A DNA stretch of 64,000 bases from Asterias rubens (lineage: Eukaryota; Echinodermata; Asteroidea; Forcipulatida; Asteriidae): assembly GCF_902459465.1 (NCBI RefSeq), contig NC_047080.1, positions 12,064,866-12,128,865 on the forward strand. Direction: 5' to 3'. The position numbers and the translations under genes are program-made. Below are positions 11,391-21,300 of the stretch, in pieces (within the stretch, counting starts at the first letter, position 1; each line of letters begins with the position of its first letter). The notes under the pieces are model-generated. The model did no database searches. It saw nothing but the letters and a program-made list of their open reading frames with translations, and was not told the origin of the DNA.

Positions 11391-14300
11391 TTATAGTTTG
11401 CTGGGGTTCGTCTTGTGTTGGATGAAGGCGAGAGGCTTGGATACCATACAGTCCGGCGACAAGGCGGGGTTGCGGACTACGCCCAACGCGATGCCAATAC
11501 GCACAGCCAAGGATGGAGACCTCACCTTATCCGATGGGTTAGGCATAACCTGTTCATGTTGAAAGAGAAAAAGAAAATTTAATAAAGTGTTTGATTTCAC
11601 AATTGAAGATAATCGGATAAAATTTCACTGGAAATGTACCTTGTCAAGTTTATGTCGATGAATGAGACCGTCAGTACCAACATCAAAAGTAGAGAATGCA
11701 TCAAAATATCTAAGAAAAGAGAAGAACAAAAATGATGTGAAATACATAAAGAGTTGAGTACACTCCAGCCTTGACATTGGTGGTAACAAGTGGAAAGAAT
11801 TGAAGTTTATTTGTTGAAATGATCTTCCTGTCGAGGGAACTCGGCAAAGTTCCACAAGGGGATAAAATGCCAAGCTAGCAACAGCTAATCTCTCTCATAA
11901 AAACGATGGTTTAACGTCTACGATCAAGAAGTTGTGATTCAGTAACTAGACAACAATCCTTATTCTAATCATTGTGAAATCAGTCGTTAGCTCGGTAGAG
12001 TTCGAACCCACAACCTTGTGATTGCAAGTCCTGCAGTCTAACAACTGACCACTAAGTTCTCCATTAGTGTCGGTTCACTTTTTCCTTCTTGGAATTCTGA
12101 CAAATAGACTTCCGAGCGACCAACCTGTGAGGGTGATTTCGACGCCAAGGTCTGATGATGTAGCTGTGAAGTGGTACTCCCTTTATCCTCCATCTTGCCT
12201 GGATCTGATCCTGATCCAGATCAGCGGTGATCCGTAACACCTCCATGCTTGATCCTGTCATGTAAGTGGTTCCGAGGCTCTTCATGGACTGGAGGCAAGC
12301 CTTGTAGGCCGGCAGCCCTCTGTGAGTTGGTGGGAAAAAAATGTTTAAAAGCTCTGGCCCGCTACTCGTGTACATCCATTTTCATAAAGTAATTTGAAAC
12401 TTTGCATGACGGCAGTATAATTAAGAAAGGTTTGTGGCAGGACTGTATGCTTTGTTTTTGAAAGGGGAAGGGCACCAAGGCATTTTCTCTCTGGTAAAGG
12501 GCACCCTATGAGGAAATTGTAAATTTCTACTGGAGCATTTCAAGGGCACCAAGGCAATGACCAGGGCATGGAGGCAATCGTCTCCGTGAACTATCAGGCC
12601 TGTTGTGGTTATACCATGTTAATATCTCTTTTGAGTAGTGTTGGTTCTAAAAACCACCGTTTTTTTTTCCAGAACCAACACTACTCAAAGGAGATAAGTA
12701 TTTATTGATTCACCTTGTCTTGATTCTCAGGATTCTGTTGTCGAATTCTAGTGTGTCTGCGTACATACTGAAGTCATGAGGTTCCTGTAGGAAGTTGGGC
12801 AGCTGAAAGAAACAGATGTAAGATCAAAAAGTGAATGCGTAAAGACACATTAAGAAAAGCAAATATTCAATCAAGCTTAAAGAAGTACAAAAATTGTTTG
12901 GTCGAGAGATTACACGCCTCAAAATGTAAAGAGGATTCACACAGGGGCCCTGGGGTCGATTTCACCAAGATGGTCCTAAACTTAGGGCTAGTCTTAGGTT
13001 CATTTAAGGGGTTACCGGTTATTAAAAACTTAAGGCTAGTCCTAAGTTAAGACGAGTAAGACTAGTCTAACTCTTTGTGAAACCAACCCCCAGGAATACT
13101 AGAGAGGTATGGACACAAGAAGTTTGACGTTTATTCCTTTCAGAAAGGGCAAAAGGGAATCTGTTTGTGGAGAAAAATCCTGAACATTAACAGGACGGAC
13201 TTACTTCGTTGGACAGCCTCTCATGCATGACTAGAATCTGTTCCTTGCTGGGTCTATGGTTATTCTGATCAGGTGGGGTTAGAATGTCTCCATGATGGGA
13301 GGGATGAACACCAGCAGTGGAATCTGAACGATCATTCGCCGATGATTGAAGGTTCGGCTCTGGTACAGAGGCCACCATTGGAACATGGTACACTTTACTG
13401 AAAAAAAGACCAAATATGAACCCTGAATTATAGCCTTCTATCCTGGAATTTTATCTTTGAGAGGGCAAGGCCATTTTCATTTAGAAGAGGGCACTTCCAT
13501 TTGGAAATCTTAGTCTATGGGGAATTTGTGAAAGGGCACCAAGGCAAAGATCAGTGCAACAGAGGCCAGGGCCTCCACGTAATTTCATGCCAGGCCTTCA
13601 TCAAACAAAACATTTTACTGTGGTGAATATCAACTATTGTATAAATCAAAGTGTAAATGTTTTCTAATTTCAAGTCTATTTTCTGGGGGTATTCCCCCCA
13701 GGATTTTTATTTATTAATTTATGTATTTTCATTGAGGGGAGGGGAATTGCTGACTACAGATGAATTTTGAAATATCTGTCCATTTGTTTTTGTTTTTAAT
13801 CCTTGGGTGGGGGGGGGGGAGATATGGATTGGCTTACTTGAAATACAAATGCGCCCTCGCTTGACGTCCTGTGGCTTCCGATAAACTTTGAGGTTTGAGT
13901 TTTTCGACAGAAGGAGCGTCTGGTTTGATAAACCTTGAGTTATTAAGCCTTGGATTTAAGAAGTCCCTTTTGACATTAAATGGATTTAGTTTGTGTAGAG
14001 CATCAGTTGGGGCAGTGTGGACGAAATTATCAGAGCTGTGATTTGTGATTGGCTGGTTTCGAATGATGATGTCATCACTGCATTCTTCGCGTGGTTTGGC
14101 CGCCGTCTCGAGGACGCTCTGGACGTGCATGGTTGCAGAGAGTCTGCGTAGCGTCGCTGTGATGTCCCTCAGGCTGTCGTGGACTGGCAGTGTGGACGTC
14201 AACATTGACAGGACATGATTGATGGTGTTACCTTCAACCCGGACTAACACAGGCAGCTCTGCTTCTTTAATGTCTTCTTTCAATCCTTCCTGGTTTGAGA

Positions 14301-15109
14301 TTGCGGATCCTTCAGAGGATTCTTGCAAGCACATGAGAGATGTCTCCCTCTTGTCCCAGTGCAAAGAGCGAGATCGGTGTTGGCTAAACAAAGCTTCTTG
14401 ACTCATTGTCTCTTTGCTGATCATGGCTGGCCTCAGCTTTGAGAAGTAGATGTGCAAGGTGGAGTGTTTACCCCCTCTATTAAACGAAGACGTTCCATTT
14501 GCCCGACTGCTTCCCAGCTGGGATGCGAAGCACAACCCTCTGGAGATACACTTTCCTGTGCTGTGATGATACCCAAACTCCTTGAAAAACAAAACATACC
14601 AAACAGTTATCAAGACAAGTCAAGCCACACACCACCAGCTAAAAATCTTCAATTCCATCCAATTCCAATGTGTATTTTTTGTAATCTCAACTCAACATTT
14701 TGTAGCTTGTTTCAACTTACTTACTAATACTAACAGTTTAATTAAACATCAATGTGTATGAGGCATAATGAGGGGTAGGCTAAGCCTTAAGGCAAAAGAT
14801 CACATCCTTCCGCCCCTCACAGTCCGCCCCGCCTTCTTTTGCAATTGATTTATTTACTTTCTTTCATATCCGATGCAAAAGCAAGGAACGTGTAAAGTTT
14901 AATTTCATTCATCATTCCGGACACATTGACATCAAATTTGTGTAATCGCTGAATATACTTACAGCTGATGAGCAAAATCGTCTGACAAATGCCATAGTTG
15001 CCAATATCTGAAAGCGTCTTGCAGAATAAAAGCAAACAAGCATTTTAGCAGCTTCACAAAGTTTAGAATCACATCGCGAAATGATCCCGGTGTTTATGCG
15101 CGATTCCAC
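11391..15109 (-). CDS. C6orf136: C6orf136-like protein (DUF2358 family), 7 coding exons
   Basis: Exons in transcript order: 15109-14963, 14580-13838, 13397-13205, 12802-12714, 12319-12125, 11709-11640, 11549-11391. Phases agree and give 531 aa. The C-terminal about 170 residues (exons 4-7) match the vertebrate C6orf136 core: a MHERLSNE helix before LPNFLQEPHDFSMY, then TLEFDNRILRIKTR, IQARWRIKGVP, a YFDAFSTFDVG stretch and IHRHKLDKVMP. Function is poorly known; the family is predicted to be mitochondrial. Exon 1 encodes a basic, Arg/Cys-rich, acid-poor leader that could be a transit peptide. An internal Met at residue 23 could also start it. Exon 2 adds 247 residues of low-complexity-like sequence with no similarity I recognise, so the protein is much longer than human (about 315 aa). 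One donor (exon 5) is GTTGGT, weaker than the others. The gene is head to head with INTS5 and convergent with ACADM. Confidence 0.85.
11975..12060 (-). mobile_element. tRNA-like SINE head fragment
   Basis: Reverse-oriented GAGTTCGAACCCACAACC is followed by a tRNA-like anticodon-arm remnant (CTAACAACTGACCACTAAG). In intron 5 of the C6orf136-like gene. No full tRNA fold. Confidence 0.55.
12438..12602 (-). mobile_element. CAGGCCTG-ended element, copy 2, nested in a hairpin element
   Basis: A 165-bp copy flanked by perfect 6-bp repeats TTGTGG (12432-12437, 12603-12608). The surrounding DNA (12409-12437 plus 12603-12706) is another repeat, split by this insertion. In intron 4 of the C6orf136-like gene. 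Confidence 0.82.
12623..12696. repeat. 26-bp-arm hairpin beside a 5' splice site
   Basis: Arms 12623-12648 and 12671-12696 pair with one mismatch (core TGAGTAGTGTTGGTTCT and its complement). The outer end is 17 nt inside intron 4 of the C6orf136-like gene, past the donor at 12713. Same sequence family as the element at 26869. Confidence 0.88.
12953..13090. mobile_element. Foldback element, CTTAGG family, copy 1
   Basis: GTCGATTTCACCAAGATGG at the left and TTTGTGAAACCAACCCC at the right, with inverted CTTAGG/CCTAAG interior. Related copies are at 27305 and 34050. Confidence 0.65.
13442..13596 (-). repeat. CAGGCCTG-family element, diverged copy
   Basis: CCTGGAATTTTATCTTTGAG to TTTCATGCCAGGCCT, nearly the same as 2900-3050. 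In intron 2 of the C6orf136-like gene. A GGGGAATT/GGGGGGGG low-complexity stretch follows at 13680-13820. Confidence 0.72.
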
Positions 15110-15317
15110 AAAATTCTACACGGACAAGATGAATAGCGCCCTCAAGAGTTTCAGGGTATGGACGCGGGGCCGGCCGGCCGGGCGCGAGTATTCTTCCTGT
15201 ACTGCATGTGTTCTAATTTTCTGAATACTGATTGCCCTTTTCGAACTCAAAATGTGTGTGCTAAATTCATGTTCATACAGTTCAGTTCGGTAAAGTTTAA
15301 TTTTGTAAGTTCATGAA
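15110..15317. promoter_or_regulatory. Probable bidirectional promoter, C6orf136-like / INTS5
   Basis: Only 208 bp separate the two divergent start codons, so both transcripts must start within or very near this interval. It holds a compact GC core (about 15166-15186, built of overlapping GGCCGGCC and GGCGCG) in otherwise AT-rich DNA, and an AGCGCCCTC motif near 15137. No clear TATA box is seen in either direction. Confidence 0.65.
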
Positions 15318-18300
15318 ATGAAAACTGAGGAGATGTGTGCTCTACCTGCATCGCCAGAGGTAAGTAAATGTGGTAAAAAAACACTCAATTTTGTGTAGTT
15401 CAGTTACTAGATAATATAGACCAATGTAATTTTTTTATGTTGTTTATTTTGCTGAGGATTTGGGGGTGGGGCCGGGAAGGGGGGGGGGGTGGGGAAGGGG
15501 TAACTGTTTTTAGTATGGTTGGAGTTTGAGGCCCCGCTGCTGAAAGATTTCCGTACCCAGCCATCACCACTTATTCACAAAGGAGTATCTCATTTCTTGA
15601 ATGAATTTATTTCATAAAATAAAAATAAACAAATGAAAAAGTGGTTGCAGGATAACATTAATAACATTTTTCCAAAATATTGAGATTTTACAATTTTAAC
15701 AATGAGGTTTCCTTTCTCAATTGGCATTAGGTTGATTTGGAAGTTGTGGTTCACAATTTGATTGAATCATTAATATCTCTCCGCCAGCTAGCTGGTGGCC
15801 TGGAGATAAGGGGAACCATCAGTGAGAGCAGGGTAGTCATCCTAGAAACTTAGGCTGTAATCTTGTTGAAGTAAAATCCGTGTTTAATGTTTTGTACAAT
15901 TTCAGGAGCTGTTAATCTCAATCCGCAGCTTTGTCAAAGGAACCCATGCCCGGTCTGGTCACAAACTATCCAGCGAGGAACACGCCCGTTGTGCTCTACA
16001 TTTACTGCGTACATTACCCGCTGCACGGACTGCTGTACTTGAACATCTATGCCATGTGTTTGACGAGAGTGTTAACTCATACCTGTTTGAGTTGGAAGGA
16101 GAAGGTGGGTATTGTCTCGTCATTTGAACTTCTTTTAACGGAAGGAGAAACAGGCTGTGAAAAATCACTTTCCACCCTAATGTGACTAATCTTTCTACTG
16201 TTTGTCAGCCTGCAATATGGTGTGGTGAATTCAACTGCACAGTCACATAAAACATTGCACAGGTTTCTAGTTGAAAAGTCGACCAACATTTTAAGGGAAC
16301 CATTAGAGTAAGTTACTGCTATGTTTAAATTTTATTAGTAGCTGTGTGAATCTGAACTTTCTTTACTCCATTTATTCTTTTGCAGCCAGCACCGGTCTTA
16401 ACTTGGATGGTGTTATTCAAGACATCAATGAAGTGCTGTCAAATTTTATCGACACAAACGCAGAGGCTTGGGCGCCGTTTATCTCAGCGGTAAGTTTCTT
16501 AATTATTTTTTTCTTTACTTACATATTTATATAAAGTGTTGTTAAATTTGAGTGAATTCTTTGTCTTATTGATTTTTTCTTCTTTTCATAGTGGTCAATT
16601 GACCTTTTGGGTCAGATCAGTAGCACCTATGCTGGCCGTAGAGGAGTTCCACACCCCTCCAGTCTCAATGAACTGCTCCAGTTATGGATGACATGCAAAG
16701 GTAAAAGGAACTTTTCATTTTACTTTGGGGGAAAATTACAGGCTTCTACTGCCCTTATCTTGGCCTTGTTGCCATTTTTCAATGTCCCCTTGATTCAATG
16801 AAAGTGGCTTCATCCATAGATAGTAATAGTTGTGTTTTGTTTATTGTGATGGTTAAAGCTAGATAGCTCAGTTTATAGTGGTTTCAGGTTCAAATCCTGT
16901 TGGGATCAATGTTGTTTCTTCAAAATTGACTAAAAATCATCCCATTGAGATAACCTTGTCGTGTATTACTTGATATTTGATCCCTTGGCTGCCTCCCAGG
17001 TTGTATAACAAACATAGGTATGATCCCTGGTTACACGGCTGTTAAAGCCATTGGACCTTTTCGGTACAGAAAGAAAAAAAAAAGTTCACAGATTTACAAA
17101 TAACTTACAGGCTTTACAGAAGGTAGTGGTGAAATACTTCTCTTGAAATATTATTCCATGAAATGCTTTACTTTTTGAGAAAACAGTAAAACAATATCAA
17201 TTCTCGTTAACGAGAATTACTGGTTTATTTTAAACACATGTCATGACACGGCGAAAAGCACGGATACAAGGGTGGGATTTCCCGTTATTTTCTCCCGACT
17301 CCGATGACCGATTAAGCCCAAATTTTCACAGGTTTGTTATTTGACATAGAAGTTGTGATACACGAAGTGTGGGCCTTGGACAATACTGTTTACCAAAAGG
17401 GTCCAATGGCTTTAAATTGAATTAATATTTACCAAGTCAGTTTCTGACTGTCGCCTCCAAACAAAGATATTAAAGAAATAAGGAGACCACCAACATTATG
17501 ACTAGACAGCTCAGTTGGTAGAGCGGTCGCATGATAGAAGCTCAGTTGGTAGAGGGGTCGCATGATAGAAGCTCAGTTGGTAGAGCGGTCGCATGATAGA
17601 AGCTCAGTTGGTAGAGCGGTCGCATGATAGAAGCTCATTTGGTAGAGCGGTTGCATGATAGAAGCTCAGTTAGTAGAGCGGTCGCATGATAGAAGCTCAG
17701 TTGGTAGAGCGGTCGCATGATAGAAGCTCAGTTGGTAGAGCGGTCGCATGATAGAAGCTCAGTTAGTAGAGCGGTCGCATGATAGAAGCTCAGTTGGTAG
17801 AGCGGTCGCATGATAGAAGCTCAGTTGGTAGAGCGGTCGCATGATAGAAGCTCAGTTGGTAGAGCGGTCGCATGATAGAAGCTCAGTTGGTAGAGCGGTC
17901 GCATGATAGAAGCTCAGTTGGTAGAGCGGTTGCATGATAGAAGCTCAGTTGGTAGAGCGGTTGCATGATAGAAGCTCAGTTGGTAGAGCGGTCGCATGAT
18001 AGAAGCTCAGTTGGTAGAGCGGTCGCATGATAGAAGCTCAGTTGGTAGAGGGGTCGCATGATAGAAGCTCAGTTGGTAGAGCGGTCGCATGATAGAAGCT
18101 CAGTTGGTAGAGCGGTTGCATGATAGAAGCTCAGTTGGTAGAGCGGTCGCATGATAGAAGCTCAGTTGGTAGAGCGGTCGCATGATAGAAGCTCAGTTGG
18201 TAGAGCGGTCGCATGATAGAAGCTCAGTTGGTAGAGGGGTCGCATGATAGAAGCTCAGTTGGTAGAGCGGTCGCATGATAGAAGCTCAGTTGGTAGAGCG

Positions 18301-21300
18301 GTTGCATGATAGAAGTTCAGTTGGTAGAGCGGTCGCATGATAGAAGCTCAGTTGGTAGAGCGGTCGCATGATAGAAGCTCAGTTGGTAGAGCGGTCGCAT
18401 GATAGAAGCTCAGTTGGTAGAGCGGTCGCATGATAGAAGCTCAGTTGGTAGAGCGGTCGCATGATAGAAGCTCAGTTGGTAGAGCGGTCGCATGATAGAA
18501 GCTCAGTTGGTAGAGCGGTTGCATGATAGAAGCTCAGTTGGTAGAGCGGTCGCATGATAGAAGCTCAGTTGGTAGAGCGGTCGCATGATAGAAGCTCAGT
18601 TGGTAGAGCGGTCGCATGATAGAAGCTCAGTTGGTAGAGCGGTCGCATGATAGAAGCTCAGTTGGTAGAGCGGTCGCATGATAGAAGCTCAGTTGGTAGA
18701 GGGGTTGCATGATAGAAGCTCAGTTGGTAGAGCGGTCGCATGATAGAAGCTCAGTTGGTAGAGCGGTCGCATGATAGAAGCTCAGTTGGTAGAGCGGTCG
18801 CATGATAGAAGCTCAGTTGGTAGAGCGGTCGCATGATAGTCGGGAAATCACAGATTAAAATCACATTCACCCTAAAAGTCATATTTAATATACAACCTTT
18901 TTTTTTCTTTCTTTTTTTCCAGGGAGGAATTTTGTTATTCACACTTAAGACCACTCCTCATATTTACAAACACGCTGAAAATATGTAATATTAACAGCAA
19001 AGAGATAAACAAAATACAAAATACGATGTTAACCTTATTTATTTGTGTTTTACTGTAACAGCAACAAGAACGTTGATGGACGTGGCATCTCAGTGCTTTG
19101 CAGCGATGGTTGGGACATGTCCAGACCTTTGTGTAGATGCTTTGTTAGATACATCTGTACAACACTCGCCACACTTTGACTGGGTTGTGGCACACATTGG
19201 GTGAGAAACAACTCTAATAATATTTATCTTTCTTGTAAATGACTGAAGGCGTCAGTGTTTTCAGGAATCTGCTTGATATGGTGAAGGGTTTGATTCTATA
19301 TATATTTGGTTTGCGGTAACATCATGTGTGTATCTACTTGCCAGGTAGAGTTTGTTCTAAAGAACTGTCTTTCTTTATTCTACTGCCCTGGAGTAGATTT
19401 ATTGGATGTTCGGAAGACTTCTCAGTTCTTATAAGAACTTTCCTGCTTTTTAACTACTACCCGGGCGGAAGGTATAGAAAATCGACTGAAACTTCTACTT
19501 TAGCTTAATATATCCAATCAACATAAGTGCCCTCTGTGGGATTGGAACCAGGGTCCCAGAGGTGAAAGGATAGGCAAGAGATTGGAACCGGGGTCCCAGA
19601 GGTGGAAGGATAGGCAAGAGATTGGAACCGGGTCCCAGAGGTGAAAGGATAGGCAAGAGATTGGAACCGGGGTACCAGAGGTGGAAGGATAGGCAAGAGA
19701 TTGGAACCGGGGTCCCAGAGGTGGAAGGATAGGCAAGAGATTGGAACCGGGTCCCAGAGGTGGAAGGATAGGCAAGAGATTGGAACCGGGGTACCAGAGG
19801 TGGAAGGATAGGCAAGAGATTGGAACCGGGGTACCAGAGGTGGAAGGATAGGCAAGAGATTGGAACCGGGGTCCCAGAGGTGGAAGGATAGGCAAGAGAT
19901 TGGAACCAGGGTCCCAGAGGTGGAAGGATAGGCAAGAGATTGGAACCGGGGTCCCAGAGGTGGAAGGATAGGCAAGAGATTGGAACCGGGGTCCCAGAGG
20001 TGAAAGGATAGGCAAGAGATTGGAACCGGGGTCCCAGAGGTGGAAGGATAGGCAAGAGATTGGAACCGGGGTCCCAGAGGTGGAAGGATAGGCAAGAGAT
20101 TGGAACCGGGTTCCCAGAGGTGAAAGGATAGGCAAGAGATTGGAACCGGGGTCCCAGAGGTGGAAGGATAGGCAAGAGATTGGAACCGGGTTCCCAGAGG
20201 TGGAAGGATAGGCAAGAGATTGGAACCGGGGTCCCAGAGGTGGAAGGATAGGCAAGAGATTGGAACCGGGGTCCCAGAGGTGGAAGGATAGGCAAGAGAT
20301 TGGAACCGGGGTCCCAGAGGTGGAAGGATAGGCAAGAGATTGGAACCGGGTTCCCAGAGGTGGAAGGATAGGCAAGAGATTTGAACCAGGGTCCCAGAGG
20401 TGGAAGGATAGGCAACTCACTGGGGAAAAAATGTAAACAAATTAGGAGGGTTAAAGAATACTACTATTTACCATGTAAACAAACATAGTATTCCTTATGG
20501 GTAAAAACCAAAATTAATAGTATTCCTTATTTATTTATGTAGGTCATGTTTCCCAAACACCATCATAACACGTGTCCTCTCCTGCGGCCTGAAGGACTTC
20601 TGCAACAGCCAATCACAAGGCTTGGTGGCCTCGGATAAGAAGGTTCCCAAGATGGCCTCCGTGGTAGGGATTCTGGGTCACCTTGCGGCCCAACACTCAC
20701 AAGACATCAGAAAAGCTTTACTCCAATTATTTCAGGTATAATAATATTATTAAGTCTACCCCAAATTATTTTAAATTTACTCAGTCAGTTTTCTTTGTGA
20801 TTTATAACGTGATATATGAGGAATTTTTTGTTTCATCCCCTGGCTGCCGCTTCCCAGATTGTAGCGCTGGGTATGATCCCTGGCTACATTGCAACTAACG
20901 GTTGTACACCAGTCCTACATAACTATGTCCTAACAACTGTTTGCTGATGCCAAATGTCCACTTTTTCAGCAGATTTTCTGGGGCCCAATTTCATGTCTGC
21001 TCAATAAAAGCCAAAGCTAAGCACCTACAGAAGCAGACAAACATATGCTTGGACAAGTATATTTCACAGCTAAGCAAGGAATTTTTGCTCGTTTGTGAGT
21101 GTACTTCTTGTTACTAAGCATTCTTTGCTTAATATGCAGATAGCAAAGAAATTTGGTGCTTACCCTATAAGCAGAGAATGTTCACAAAATGTAACTTCAT
21201 TATTGCACATGGCTTCCAGTTCCCAAACCAAGAAGGTTTCATCATGTAACTTCATTATTGCACATGGCTTCCAGTTCCCAAACCAAGAAGGTTTCATCAT

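Noticed and set aside
17508-18839. Array of functional tRNA genes, or a CRISPR array
   Set aside because: Units lack a B box and cannot fold into tRNA. Repeats are directly adjacent with no spacers, and the host is an animal.
19495-20420. Three overlapping minus-strand frames of about 276-306 codons with a Pro/Ser/Leu-rich repeat
   Set aside because: They come from the 40-bp minisatellite, whose unit has no stop in any frame on that strand. All three frames are open at once, and the array lies in an INTS5 intron.
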